A stretch of 38,404 nucleotides of DNA from a virus: positions 1 to 38,404 of the IMG/VR virus record IMGVR_UViG_3300001847_000050; one strand, 5' to 3'. Position 1 is the stretch's first letter. The number at the start of each line of letters is the position of its first letter. Of this stretch, positions 6,599 through 15,804 are shown piece after piece. The notes under the pieces were generated by a model. That model was not told where the DNA came from, did not search any database, and was given only the letters and a program-made list of their open reading frames with translations. The position numbers and the translations under genes are program-made.

Positions 6599-6639
6599 AC
6601 ACATTGCCCGTCGCTTGTAAACAAGAAAACGGGCTGTGT
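6599..6639. other. Compound hairpin between cobS-like and HTH genes
   Basis: Three stacked pairings: ACACA/TGTGT (6599-6603 with 6635-6639), GCCCG/CGGGC (6606-6610 with 6630-6634) and CTTG/CAAG (6614-6617 with 6622-6625). On the plus strand a TTTTTT run follows at 6645-6650; on the minus strand no T run follows, so it is not a standard terminator for the cobS-like gene. Confidence 0.45.
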
Positions 6640-6649
6640 GCCAAATTTT

Positions 6650-7822
6650 TTAGAAAGCAGGCTGACTAGCAGTTTCGGTGGCAGGAGTAGCTGGAGTTAC
6701 CGAATCAACCTTGGGCTGAACAGACGCATCGATCTTGGTGTAAAGATCTAAGAACGCAGTCTTGGTGTCGGTGTCAAAGCGCGAGATGCACATCTGCACA
6801 GCTTTGAGGCGATCTTCGAAGATAGCAAATGTCTGAGCAATATGGCACAGACGGCGGGTGGAGATGACCTCGTCTACACCATCATCCTCGAAGGTCTTGC
6901 GAATGACCTCGGACCACGTGCAGAGACGCTCGGCGAACTCTTCATCGATCTTGCCAAACTTTTCCATGTGGCGAACCACGATCTTGCGCTCGGTAGTAAG
7001 CGGAGCGTAAGGTTGCTCGATAGTTGCCACGAAGCGCTCAAGAAACGCCTCGTCAATTATTGACGCAGCCACGAACCGGCCATCGTCAGAGCCTTTGCCT
7101 TTGGTGTTAGCAGTAGCCAGAACATTGAACCCCGAAGCCGGATGAATGAGCTCACCGGTCTTCTTAATCAGGACTGGCTTGCCTTCCAGAACACCCTGCA
7201 AGCACATAATCTTGTTGGTTGCACGGTCGATCTCATCGACAAGCAGAATTGCGCCGCGTTCCATGGCCTTGATGACCGGACCTTTGGCGAATACTGTCTC
7301 ACCGTTGAGCAGACGGAAACCACCGATGAGATCATCCTCGTCGGTCTCCGGGGAAATTTGGACGCGAATGTACTCGCGGTTAGCGGCAGCACAGGCCTGC
7401 TCGACCATCATGGTCTTGCCGTTGCCAGACAAGCCGGCAATGTAGATGGGGTAGAAAGACTTGGACTTGACGACCTGTAGAACATCGTCATAGGAACCCC
7501 ACTTGACATAGGTCGGATCTTTGGTGGGTACGAAGGTGTCCTCATTCATGGTTGAGCTGACCTGAGCAGCTAGCTTGAGTACGGCAGCAGGCTTGGCAGC
7601 AACCGGTGCCTGAGCAGGAGCAGCTACAGCATTACCGAGTACAGAAGAAAGGTCGTACAAACCGCGACTGAGCTTGAGCTCGTCGGTAATGAGGTCGGCG
7701 TAGTCGCGGCTCGTGTAACCGAGCTCGAGGGCGATCTCATGGATGTACTTGCGCTTGAACTTGGCCACACCGGGGTAACGGCTCGCCAGTGAGGCAAGGA
7801 TGGTTTTGGATTGGGCGTTCAT
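6650..7822 (-). CDS. cobS: CobS-like MoxR-type AAA+ ATPase
   Basis: 390 residues. The N-terminus (1-60) resembles a small helical domain; a Pro/Ala-rich linker (67-80) leads to the AAA+ core. Motifs: Walker A GLSGNGKT (130-137), Walker B ILLVDEID (192-199), sensor 1 region LATANT (235-240), and the MoxR/CobS-like insert ISPETDEDDLIGGF (156-169). In bacteria CobS is the ATPase of the aerobic cobaltochelatase CobNST; many T4-like marine phages carry a CobS-like gene. Here it follows a CobT-like VWA gene, the normal partner type, and no CobN is seen, so the pair may be a general MoxR-VWA chaperone rather than a B12 enzyme. An extended -10-like TGTAGAAT lies about 40 nt upstream. Confidence 0.88.
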   Translation of the reverse strand: MNAQSKTILASLASRYPGVAKFKRKYIHEIALELGYTSRDYADLITDELKLSRGLYDLSSVLGNAVAAPAQAPVAAKPAAVLKLAAQVSSTMNEDTFVPTKDPTYVKWGSYDDVLQVVKSKSFYPIYIAGLSGNGKTMMVEQACAAANREYIRVQISPETDEDDLIGGFRLLNGETVFAKGPVIKAMERGAILLVDEIDRATNKIMCLQGVLEGKPVLIKKTGELIHPASGFNVLATANTKGKGSDDGRFVAASIIDEAFLERFVATIEQPYAPLTTERKIVVRHMEKFGKIDEEFAERLCTWSEVIRKTFEDDGVDEVISTRRLCHIAQTFAIFEDRLKAVQMCISRFDTDTKTAFLDLYTKIDASVQPKVDSVTPATPATETASQPAF

Positions 7823-7922
7823 TTGATTAAGAAGAAGTCAGATTGACTATGATCTATTCTACACTATTTCTGGCAATTTGTATAGGTTTTTGATTGCCTT
7901 TATCTTGCAGCAGATCAACGGG

Positions 7923-10223
7923 TTACGAAATTGCCTCGGCAAACTTCGTCACAAAAATTCGGCTGCCTTTCTTGTTGGTAGAGAAGTTCTTGAAAGCACG
8001 GGCAATACGACTGCGACTCATGTCCGGAGTAACGTCCAGTTCCTCGTCTTCGATCTCGAGGTCTCTGCCGGCGAGAATGAAGTAATTCGAGTAGTTGTAC
8101 GCACCAGGGATGCACACCACATCGTTCTCGCTGTACTGCTTTTCGAAGATCGTGTTCCATGCATTCAATGCATTCTTGCCGTGCTTGGTATAACCCAGCG
8201 CACTGACCGCATGGTTACGCAGACGGTTCTTATTGTCGCACAGATAGAAACCGATGATCTCGGCGCCGGTAGTGATGCGAAGATTCTCGATCAGTGTGGG
8301 CGTCATTTGCTGCTCGCCATTCGCAGCATGACCCCAGGTCAGAGCACGGATTTGACGGCCGTTGAGCTTGAACGAAGCGTACTGCCGGCCAAAGCCGATG
8401 TCTTTCTCAGACAGCGTCCGGATCGGATTGAGATTGACAGCATTAGAAATACGCAGAGCATGACCGTCACCGTCAGTCAGAAAGATCGCAGTCAGCTTGT
8501 CAGGATTGTGCTTGGCGCGGAACTGCTTGAGAATCTCGTGTGCAATGACCAGCGTCTCGTTTAGCGGAGTATTGCCCAGATTTTCGGCGGGAGAACGGAA
8601 GTAGTCGTTCTTGGTGCGCAGCCACAGTGCATACAACGCAGAGTTGAAGTCAGCTTTGTTCAGATTAGAGTTGATCAGATCGAACAGAATAGTGTTAGAA
8701 ACCAGAACCTTGTCCTGAGTGTATTCCTCAGCAGGAGCGTAGTACGGAACCGACTTGGCACGGCCGGTAGCGTCGCCGGTAAAAGCATAGACATTGAACG
8801 GAATGCTGACTTGCCGGCAGAACAGCGCGAGGTTAATCACGTGCTTCAGAACGTCGCCGAGCACACGAGTCATTGAGCCAGAATAATCCACGAACATTAC
8901 CATGCCGTGGTTCTTGGCATCAGCAAGCTTGGAAACGCTCAGAAACAGATCATCGCTGACGCGGTACGATGGAAGCTTTTCCATGTTTAGCGAGCCAGTA
9001 CGAGAAACGGTAGCACGGGTGTACTGATAAGCAGCTTTGCGCAGCTCGAATTCTTTGGCCATCATGCCGATGACTTTACGCTGCGACTTGATGAATGATT
9101 GAAACTCAGCTTGATAGTGCGGATTGTCACGCGCGGCAGTAAAGTTAGGCGCACGGTTACGGCGTTCGACCAGTTCAGCGTAAGGCATGATGTTCTCGAT
9201 GCACTCCTTAGTCGTCGGAGCTGCGGCAAACGCGGTAGAAAGCGTGCCTTTTGAGCGGTCGATCAGATTCTTTGTAGACTCGTCAAAGCTACGCTGCGTC
9301 TGCACGCCATGCGAGGTATCCGAGGGTTTGGAAGGATCGGCGTGCTTACGCGGATCGATCTGACCGTTAGTGTCATTACCAGTGGGCTGCGACAGATCTT
9401 CAGATTTCTGATTCTTAGACGGCTTGCTGTCCTCGTCATTCTTGGAAGCATCAGCTTCGCCAGCAGCATCAGAGTCAGAGTTGCTCAGCGAGTCATTGGA
9501 CTCGTCGGAACTATCATCCGACTTGTCGCCAGAATTCTGCGAGGTCTTATCGGACTCGCCAGATTCATCAGAGTCATTCTGCTCAGAGTCATTGCTTTGC
9601 TGCGCAGACGGATCGCTCTGCTCGTCACCAGACTGAGACTGCGACTGCTTAGCAGTATTCTGCGACTGCTGCGGCTGAGCAGATTCATTGACGAACTTCT
9701 GCAGCTCGAGAGCAGCATTTACCACATCATCCCAGGTCTGAGCAGACTCGATCAGATTGAAGATACGCATCTCGGCGACAGAGAAGTCAATGTCGATCAG
9801 ATCGCGCATCTTGAACTTGAGGTTCAGACGATCCGGCAGATTGAGCTCGTTAGCAGAACGACCGCGCAGACCGAAGAAATCGGTGGCGTGCATGGATGCA
9901 TAGCCACGCTTGAAGCACGAGATCAGACCTGGATACTGCGCCTGAATCATCTTCTCGATTCGGACATCCTCGACCACATTTATGTAGTCTTTACGCGCGC
10001 CACGAGTATTGTTCTCGAGGCCGTCGAGCGGTGTGAAGAGCGCATGGCCAACTTCGTGGCCGCAAAGCAGATCGTAGACGTCTTTGCTGACATCTTTCCA
10101 GATCGGCAGACCGAGGACGCGAGACTTAACATCAAAGAACGCGGTGGAATAGTTGCCGTGCTGTACCGTAATGTTCTCCTTAGCAAGAAGGCGGGACAGC
10201 GTGCTTTGAGAGGCAAGATTCAT
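7923..10223 (-). CDS. cobT: CobT-like protein with zinc-peptidase-like and VWA domains
   Basis: 766 residues in three parts. The N-terminal domain (about 1-180) carries CGHEVGHALFTP with HExxH at 56-60 and INVVEDVRIEK, whose Glu 85 could be a third zinc ligand. A disordered acidic Ser/Gln/Asp-rich linker follows (about 182-310). The C-terminal VWA domain contains the MIDAS motif MVMFVDYSGSM (441-451) and an LTAIFLTDGDG strand. The overall plan, acidic linker then VWA, is that of CobT, the CobS partner; the intact HExxH suggests it may also act as a protease. It is encoded just before the CobS-like ATPase, 100 nt apart. Cellular target unknown; cobaltochelatase function is not shown. Confidence 0.82.
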   Translation of the reverse strand: MNLASQSTLSRLLAKENITVQHGNYSTAFFDVKSRVLGLPIWKDVSKDVYDLLCGHEVGHALFTPLDGLENNTRGARKDYINVVEDVRIEKMIQAQYPGLISCFKRGYASMHATDFFGLRGRSANELNLPDRLNLKFKMRDLIDIDFSVAEMRIFNLIESAQTWDDVVNAALELQKFVNESAQPQQSQNTAKQSQSQSGDEQSDPSAQQSNDSEQNDSDESGESDKTSQNSGDKSDDSSDESNDSLSNSDSDAAGEADASKNDEDSKPSKNQKSEDLSQPTGNDTNGQIDPRKHADPSKPSDTSHGVQTQRSFDESTKNLIDRSKGTLSTAFAAAPTTKECIENIMPYAELVERRNRAPNFTAARDNPHYQAEFQSFIKSQRKVIGMMAKEFELRKAAYQYTRATVSRTGSLNMEKLPSYRVSDDLFLSVSKLADAKNHGMVMFVDYSGSMTRVLGDVLKHVINLALFCRQVSIPFNVYAFTGDATGRAKSVPYYAPAEEYTQDKVLVSNTILFDLINSNLNKADFNSALYALWLRTKNDYFRSPAENLGNTPLNETLVIAHEILKQFRAKHNPDKLTAIFLTDGDGHALRISNAVNLNPIRTLSEKDIGFGRQYASFKLNGRQIRALTWGHAANGEQQMTPTLIENLRITTGAEIIGFYLCDNKNRLRNHAVSALGYTKHGKNALNAWNTIFEKQYSENDVVCIPGAYNYSNYFILAGRDLEIEDEELDVTPDMSRSRIARAFKNFSTNKKGSRIFVTKFAEAIS

Positions 10224-10250
10224 TATGCAGCAATCCTACCAAGTACTGGA

Positions 10251-10277
10251 CAAAAGTAAAGCTTTTTGTGGCTTTAC
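10251..10277 (-). terminator. Terminator after gene 46
   Basis: A 7-bp stem GTAAAGC/GCTTTAC with an 8-nt loop is followed by TTTTG on the minus strand, in the 80-nt gap between genes 46 and cobT-like. Confidence 0.65.
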
Positions 10278-10303
10278 AGCACATCCTATTAGGAATCAAC
10301 GAC

Positions 10304-12028
10304 TTATGTATTTTTCTGCCTAATGACAGAGAAGTTCTTTTCCTTCGTAAACTCCAGTTTATTCGGAAACTTTCCGTCAAGCGCGTCGGTCTTATGAGAG
10401 ATGATGAAGACAGAAGTTCCCTCGTCAAGCGTGCGTAGGATCTTCAGCAAGTTCTCCACACCTTCTGCATCCATTGACGAATCGAACGTCTCGTCAAGAA
10501 TCAGCAAGTTTGTGCTGACAGAGTTCTTCATACGCGCAATCTGCCGCCACGTGAACAGCAGAGCAAGGTCGATGCGTTGCTTCTCACCTTCAGAGAAGGA
10601 AGCGTAGGTGAACTCATCGCGGTGACGCGAGCGAATGACTTCCTCAAACGCCTCATCGAGATGAAAGGACACAAAGAAATCGAGCGTCTGTAGATACTGA
10701 TTGATCAGTTTATTCATCACCGGCAGATACTGCTTGATGATCTTGGCCTTGATTCCGCTATCCTTGAGCATCTCGGAGATCGCGTTATTGTACGATCCTT
10801 CCTCATAGCATTGACTCTTGATCTTAGAGTTAGCTTCCTGTGAGGCTAACAAACCAGTCAGCTTAGTTTCAGCATCAGAGAGATCAGTATCGACAGCAAC
10901 TGCAGCATCTGATTCTAATTCTGTGACTAGACGCTGTAGGCGTCGAATACCAGAGTTGCGTTCGTTGATCGCGTTGATCAGTGTGACAAACTTAGCAAGT
11001 TCTGCGTTCGCCTCATCAAGATCACCTGCCAGACTTTGCAGTTCTGCGCTAAGCTTTTCCTGCCCCTCGGATAGTTCTTGAGCCTTTGTCTTGCACGCAT
11101 CGATCTTTGTAGAACGAAAGACCTGATTCAAAGGCTGAACACAGGTCGGGCATTGTTCGTTGTTTTCGTAGAATCTAACTTCCTTTACGATCTTGTCTAT
11201 GTTAGTCTGAATCTGGTTCTGATACATCACCAAAGACTGGTGCTTGTCGTGCAGCTTGTTTGCGCGTTTTTTCGCGCCCTCATGGCCAGACTGAATTTCT
11301 GCATTGTCCTTTTCGTTTTCACCCACAAGCAGTTCAACCTCAGCCATGTACTGCGCTATCTTTTCTTTGTTCTTGCGCGCTGAATCGGCATTGCGCTTCT
11401 TGAGATCAGCGATGTACTTCTTCTGCATCTCAATCGAGTTGGTATACAGATTAGAATTAGCAGTGACATCCGCAAGCTGCTCGCGAAGCTTGACCACGCG
11501 CTCCTTCAGGATCACGTTCATCTTGGTGAAGATGTTGATGTCCAGCAGATCTTCAATCACCTCGCGCCGATGCGTGTTCGGCAGCTGCATAAACGGGATG
11601 AACGAGGACGATCCCAGTACCACAATCTGGTGAAATGACTTGTGGTTGAGCTTCAGAATATTCTGTTCAAGAACCTTCTGATAATCCAGCGCGTGTGCTT
11701 CCTGATTGACCAGGGTGCCATTCTGCCAGATCTCAAAGATCGTGGGCTTGATTCCGCGCACGATCTTGAAGTCAGTCTTTCCTACCTTGAACTCGACAGA
11801 CACCTCGCAGTTCTTGCCGTTGATAGAGTTGACGAGCTGTGGCTTGTTGATGTCACGGTGTGGCTTACCGAACAGCGCAAATGACAGCGCATCAAGCAAC
11901 GTGCTTTTTCCAGATCCGTTGGGTCCCACGATCAGCGTGGATGCACGAGTGTTCAGGTCGATTTCAGTAAATGCGTCTCCCGTGGAAAGAAAATTCTTCC
12001 AGCGGATCTTAGAAAAGGTAATTGCCAT
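10304..12028 (-). CDS. 46: Recombination nuclease subunit, SbcC/Rad50-like (gp46)
   Basis: ATPase subunit of the gp46/gp47 complex, the phage Rad50/Mre11, which resects DNA ends for recombination-dependent replication and helps degrade host DNA. 574 residues (T4 560). Motifs: Walker A GPNGSGKST (35-43), a long coiled-coil region (about 170-400) with zinc hook CPTC (293-296), ABC signature FSEGEKQRID (478-487), and Walker B LLILDETFD (508-516). Its start codon comes 1 nt after the gene 47 stop, so the two are translated together. A terminator follows. Confidence 0.96.
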   Translation of the reverse strand: MAITFSKIRWKNFLSTGDAFTEIDLNTRASTLIVGPNGSGKSTLLDALSFALFGKPHRDINKPQLVNSINGKNCEVSVEFKVGKTDFKIVRGIKPTIFEIWQNGTLVNQEAHALDYQKVLEQNILKLNHKSFHQIVVLGSSSFIPFMQLPNTHRREVIEDLLDINIFTKMNVILKERVVKLREQLADVTANSNLYTNSIEMQKKYIADLKKRNADSARKNKEKIAQYMAEVELLVGENEKDNAEIQSGHEGAKKRANKLHDKHQSLVMYQNQIQTNIDKIVKEVRFYENNEQCPTCVQPLNQVFRSTKIDACKTKAQELSEGQEKLSAELQSLAGDLDEANAELAKFVTLINAINERNSGIRRLQRLVTELESDAAVAVDTDLSDAETKLTGLLASQEANSKIKSQCYEEGSYNNAISEMLKDSGIKAKIIKQYLPVMNKLINQYLQTLDFFVSFHLDEAFEEVIRSRHRDEFTYASFSEGEKQRIDLALLFTWRQIARMKNSVSTNLLILDETFDSSMDAEGVENLLKILRTLDEGTSVFIISHKTDALDGKFPNKLEFTKEKNFSVIRQKNT

Positions 12029-12029
12029 A

Positions 12030-13094
12030 TCAGACTAACTCAAGGTTTTGCGCCTCGGTATATAGTTCTCGAAGCTTTGACTTAATCATATCCTTATTCA
12101 AATCTGTGTCAACAGCATCCACATAAGATTCCATCAGAGTCGAGGTATCAGTGATTGCATCGATCATATCGGCAGTCACTGACTCTCCACTGAACTCATC
12201 GTAGTTCTCTGCGATCTTAAGCTCAACTGGATTGCGCTTCTGAATCTTGTCGATGAATCGGTCAAACTTGAAGAAGTCTTTTTTGTGCGTGACCACTACC
12301 TTGACGAACTTGCCAGTGACAAACGAGGTATCGATGTTGTCTGGTTCATCCGAGATATCATTGTAGATTACTTTCTCAAACAGAACGTGCGGATTGATTA
12401 CCTTGGTGAGCTCGCGAGTATCGGTGTCAAAGACATGGAAATACTTCGCATCGTTCACATCAGCCCAGGTCATCTCGAACTGCGTGCCCAGATAGTGAAT
12501 ATTGCCTTTCTGCGACTTAGTGTGGTAGTGACCAGACCATACCTGCTCAAATCGAGCGAACAGCGACGGATCCATTCCTCCGTGCGATGGTACTCCTGGC
12601 ATCATATCGAAACCATCGAGCTCAAGATGCCCGCCCAGAATAGACGCACCACAGGTTTCCACGAAGCGCATCGATTCAGCTTGGTTCTCAGGATTCATCC
12701 AGGGAAGCAGCGCGATCTTGCAGCCCGCGTAGTCCATCACGCGCGGTTCCATCACAATGTTCACGTTCTCCACGAAGAATCCTAGCAGCTCCTTCAGTGA
12801 GCAAAGCTCATTTGTGTTCTTGTAGGCCACATCATGGTTACCGGGGATGATGTCCATGCTCATTCCCAGATCGCGCATTGGCTCTAGGAATGTCTTGCGG
12901 TTATGATTCAGCGCCTTGAAGTTGACATACTTGCGATGATCGTAGTAGTCACCCAGGTGAATGATCTGCCTGATTCCGTTTTCTTTGCAGTACGGAAAGA
13001 AAACATCACTGTAGAACTTAGCAAAGTAATCTAGGAACACATCGGAGGCATTGCGCACTCCGCAGTGACTATCATTCAAAATGGCTATTTTCAT
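12030..13094 (-). CDS. 47: Recombination nuclease subunit, SbcD/Mre11-like (gp47)
   Basis: Metal-dependent phosphoesterase partner of gp46. 354 residues (T4 339). Calcineurin-type motifs in order: NDSHCG (7-12), IHLGDYYDH (about 45-53), IPGNHDVAY (about 82-90), ILGGHLEL and WSGHYHT, which supply the metal ligands. The ATG at 13094 lies inside the end of gene 55 (23-nt overlap), implying translational coupling. The start residues MKIAILNDSH match the family, so the start is firm. Confidence 0.96.
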   Translation of the reverse strand: MKIAILNDSHCGVRNASDVFLDYFAKFYSDVFFPYCKENGIRQIIHLGDYYDHRKYVNFKALNHNRKTFLEPMRDLGMSMDIIPGNHDVAYKNTNELCSLKELLGFFVENVNIVMEPRVMDYAGCKIALLPWMNPENQAESMRFVETCGASILGGHLELDGFDMMPGVPSHGGMDPSLFARFEQVWSGHYHTKSQKGNIHYLGTQFEMTWADVNDAKYFHVFDTDTRELTKVINPHVLFEKVIYNDISDEPDNIDTSFVTGKFVKVVVTHKKDFFKFDRFIDKIQKRNPVELKIAENYDEFSGESVTADMIDAITDTSTLMESYVDAVDTDLNKDMIKSKLRELYTEAQNLELV

Positions 13095-13713
13095 CTGTGC
13101 CGAAGAAAAATTCCAGGCTTTCCTTTTCTTTCTTCTTGAAGTCTTTGATCTTCTTGTCTTTTACCTTCACGCGGTCAATGCGCTTCTTGAGCACATCGAT
13201 GAAACCACTCTCGTAACCAGCAAGCTGACCGAATCCCTCGAGCTCATCTGGATTAGAAAGAAAGTCCTCGATCCCAGCATGCTCGATGTAGCGCATCTTG
13301 ATGTCTTGTTGCTTCTTTTCTTTGACGATACGCCGCAGGAAAGCAAAGTAGCAGATCTGCGTGAAGTACGCAAATGCATTCGGAGATCCGGTTCGTGTAG
13401 CAGCCGTGCCGTTGTAGTTCGGGCAAGCCTTCACGCAATTTTCTACTGCATCCATCACCATCTCTTCGCGATAGGTGTAGCGAATGAAATTTGGCTTGTG
13501 CGAAAGGCCTTCTGCGATACGCAGGAAGCAGCGCCCGATGTATTCTGGAATGCGAGGAACAGCCGTGCCGTTCTTCTCGGCGAGCTTTACAGAGGCGACG
13601 TAATCTACGACCGCCTGAGAGAATTCCTTGTTGTTGACGTAATGCTCGCCTTCTTTCTTTGTAGAAGAGCGCTTCTTTGCTGGTGCGACTGGTGAAGTGG
13701 CAGTTGTTTCCAT
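13072..13713 (-). CDS. 55: Late transcription sigma factor (gp55-like)
   Basis: Small sigma-70-family factor that directs host RNA polymerase to phage late promoters (TATAAATA type) with help of the gp45 clamp. 213 residues (T4 185). T4-like anchors: YVNNKEFSQAVVDYVAS (about 25-41), RIAEGLSHKPNFIRYTYREE, VENCVKACPNYNG, and PNAFAYFTQICYFAFLRRIV, the core of sigma region 2. The C-terminal SLEFFFGTDE matches the clamp-binding tail SLDFLYE of T4. A Lys/Ser-rich N-terminal extension of about 20 residues is extra. The preceding 175-nt gap (13714-13888) holds no gene that I can see and no convincing promoter. Confidence 0.93.
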   Translation of the reverse strand: METTATSPVAPAKKRSSTKKEGEHYVNNKEFSQAVVDYVASVKLAEKNGTAVPRIPEYIGRCFLRIAEGLSHKPNFIRYTYREEMVMDAVENCVKACPNYNGTAATRTGSPNAFAYFTQICYFAFLRRIVKEKKQQDIKMRYIEHAGIEDFLSNPDELEGFGQLAGYESGFIDVLKKRIDRVKVKDKKIKDFKKKEKESLEFFFGTDENSHFE

Positions 13714-13888
13714 TATGTTGTAGTAATCATGCTATAGTGTTAATCCTCGCTCAAATCCTAACAGGCTCGTGCGATCTGTAAATCAGAATGTTAGTATTAG
13801 CTTTGTTACGATTCCTGTTTACAAGAGGTCACTTTACTGGTATTTTATATCTACTGTTCAGCAGAGGAGGGGTAACATATACACTGAG

Positions 13889-14278
13889 TCAGTTACGTCC
13901 TGGAAGATCTTTGTTATCGATCTTGTAATTCAGGCTATTCCAATCAAATTGCTCTGCAGCATTTGCCTTAGGTGAGCCAGCAGCTTCATTGCGTGTTGCA
14001 ACTAGTGCAGCATAATCTTTCTTGACCGCTAAATCAGGAATTGCTGCAGACATTACGTGCTCTTTTTGGATCATATGAATGCGCGATGCCACACCCAGAA
14101 ACCAATCAGAATAATAAGTACTAGCCCGAATTCCGTCATCATGCTTTTCTGTGATGACATTGACCACATACGGATCACGCACGATCATAGTCTTGTCTGT
14201 ATCTGCGATGACCTGGCAGATGATTGTCTCACCTGAAATAAGCTTAAGTACTACACCGAGCTGATTGAAATCGCTCAT
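13889..14278 (-). CDS. Conserved small protein next to uvsW, possibly SH3/LSm-like
   Basis: 129 residues, not firmly recognised. The first 50 residues, GVVLKLISGETIICQVIAD then KTMIVRDPYVVNVI, have the pattern of a small beta-barrel (LSm/SH3-like) that I recall in uvsW-adjacent proteins of cyanophages. The last 40 residues look disordered. The ATG overlaps the uvsW stop (ATGA), so it is co-translated with UvsW. A role in recombination or RNA binding would be guesswork. Confidence 0.7.
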   Translation of the reverse strand: MSDFNQLGVVLKLISGETIICQVIADTDKTMIVRDPYVVNVITEKHDDGIRASTYYSDWFLGVASRIHMIQKEHVMSAAIPDLAVKKDYAALVATRNEAAGSPKANAAEQFDWNSLNYKIDNKDLPGRN

Positions 14279-15804
14279 AGCGGCACTTCAAAGATCTTGT
14301 AGTTGAACTTTTCTGATGCGTACAACTTGATGCGTTCGCCGGCATGATCTAGAGTGTAGTTTCTATTCTTCTTCCAGTGCAGATCATCTGCAATGTCGTA
14401 CACCTTAGTAGCTCGGCCATCATCCGATTTTCTCAAGCCGCGCCCGATAGATTGCAGAATGCGAATCTGTGACTTCGAAGGAGACGCAAAGATGATGTTG
14501 TGCAAGTTACGTATATTTATGCCGGTGGAAAACGTGCCCATGGACGCCACGATGATCGCATCCTTTTCTTTTTCGGTGATGGCACGAATGCGCTCGCGCT
14601 CATCTGTTTCCACAGATCCAGACACAAAGAATAGCTGCCGCGTGCGTCTGGGAAGCTCATTCAGCTTCTCATCGATTGCAGCGTACAGAGGCTTGCCGTG
14701 TTTCTCTACGTAGTTATACAGAATAAGAGTATTTCCGGTCTGTGCGATAGCAAGGTTACGAATGAACTTGTTTCGAGGAGAATGCTGCACAATGAAATCG
14801 ATCTCACCCTGATAATCCAGTTTCTTGACGTGTTGACAGTATTCATCTGCGTATTTGAGCAATAGGACATCGATTGATAGCTGAGCTAATGCGTCCGAAT
14901 CCATCAGCTCTTTTGTGGTGATTACTTTCTTGACTGGGCCAAATAATCCTTCAAGTACTAATTTATGTGTTTGCGTTCCGTCAAGTGTGCCCGTGGTACC
15001 AATGCGATACTTTGCATCACGCAGCTTCTCCATGATCGAGGACAGCGACTTAGCTTTGAAATTATGCGCCTCATCGCCAATGACCATTCCGTACAGCTCA
15101 AACCACTCTGGCCGCATCTTGTAGATCGACTGCCATGTCGTGATGACCACACGCGAACGAATGTCCATCTTTTCTTTGCCAGAATAGATTCGATGACACT
15201 CTGCCTCGTTGTTCCAGGTCTCATCTAATGTCGAGTAATCCTTGAAGTCAGTGAACATCTGCTCAACTAGCGATGTGGTCGGGACGATCAGCAATGCTCG
15301 CTTGCCGGGGTTTTCTTCCAGAAACCAACGGATCAAAATGTAGATGATCAGTGACTTACCAGATGCAGTCGGGCTGAGCAGCATTGCTCGGTAATGCACC
15401 AGCGCGTGATGAATAGCCTGCAACTGATAGTCGCGCGGCGTGATAGCTTTTCCGTGAGCATACAGCTTCAGCGTTTCTGCAAACTGCTGTACCTGCTCAA
15501 GCTCGATATATCCCTGAGCATCCGGTCGCCCGTAGTACGGATCATCCTCGTACTCCAGAGTACAATTGCGAGTCTCTGCAAACTCGTGTAGATACTGCAC
15601 CAAGCCTCCATACACTGTTCGATCTCTTAAGTTAGCTAATCTAATTTTGCCGTCCCAAACTTTGCTTTTGAACGCTGGCATAAACCGGTAGCCAGGGGCA
15701 AAGAAAGTAAAGAATTCTGATATTTCTGCAGCAGTAGATTGTTCACACTCAAATGTCACAAACACTTCATTCTTCTTTTTGATCTTGATGATTTCTTTAC
15801 TCAT
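14275..15804 (-). CDS. uvsW: UvsW helicase
   Basis: SF2 RNA/DNA helicase that remodels stalled forks and R-loops and drives the switch from origin- to recombination-dependent replication. 509 residues (T4 503). The N-terminal UvsW domain (1-110) is followed by PRDYQ (123-127), Walker A PTASGKS (145-151), DEAH (244-247), motif III IGTTGTL and motif VI QSIGRGLRKSDDG. Its ATG overlaps the TGA of a short Cys/His-motif frame (ATGA) that itself follows uvsY. The next gene also overlaps by ATGA, so the group is a tightly coupled operon. Confidence 0.96.
   Translation of the reverse strand: MSKEIIKIKKKNEVFVTFECEQSTAAEISEFFTFFAPGYRFMPAFKSKVWDGKIRLANLRDRTVYGGLVQYLHEFAETRNCTLEYEDDPYYGRPDAQGYIELEQVQQFAETLKLYAHGKAITPRDYQLQAIHHALVHYRAMLLSPTASGKSLIIYILIRWFLEENPGKRALLIVPTTSLVEQMFTDFKDYSTLDETWNNEAECHRIYSGKEKMDIRSRVVITTWQSIYKMRPEWFELYGMVIGDEAHNFKAKSLSSIMEKLRDAKYRIGTTGTLDGTQTHKLVLEGLFGPVKKVITTKELMDSDALAQLSIDVLLLKYADEYCQHVKKLDYQGEIDFIVQHSPRNKFIRNLAIAQTGNTLILYNYVEKHGKPLYAAIDEKLNELPRRTRQLFFVSGSVETDERERIRAITEKEKDAIIVASMGTFSTGINIRNLHNIIFASPSKSQIRILQSIGRGLRKSDDGRATKVYDIADDLHWKKNRNYTLDHAGERIKLYASEKFNYKIFEVPL

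Noticed and set aside
6650-10223. A phage vitamin B12 (cobaltochelatase) pathway
   Set aside because: Only CobS/CobT-like parts are present; without CobN or other cob genes in view the metabolic claim is not supported.
9309-10259. Long plus-strand open frame (316 codons), Arg/Leu/Ile-rich
   Set aside because: Mirror of the Ser/Asp-rich CobT-like gene; composition is that of an antisense shadow.
13081-13695. Plus-strand open frame opposite gene 55
   Set aside because: Shadow of a well-identified sigma factor gene with T4-like residues throughout.
13714-13888. Possible small gene, tRNA or sigma-70 promoter in the gap before gene 55
   Set aside because: No frame of useful length with a start, no cloverleaf, and no -35/-10 pair with proper spacing could be found.
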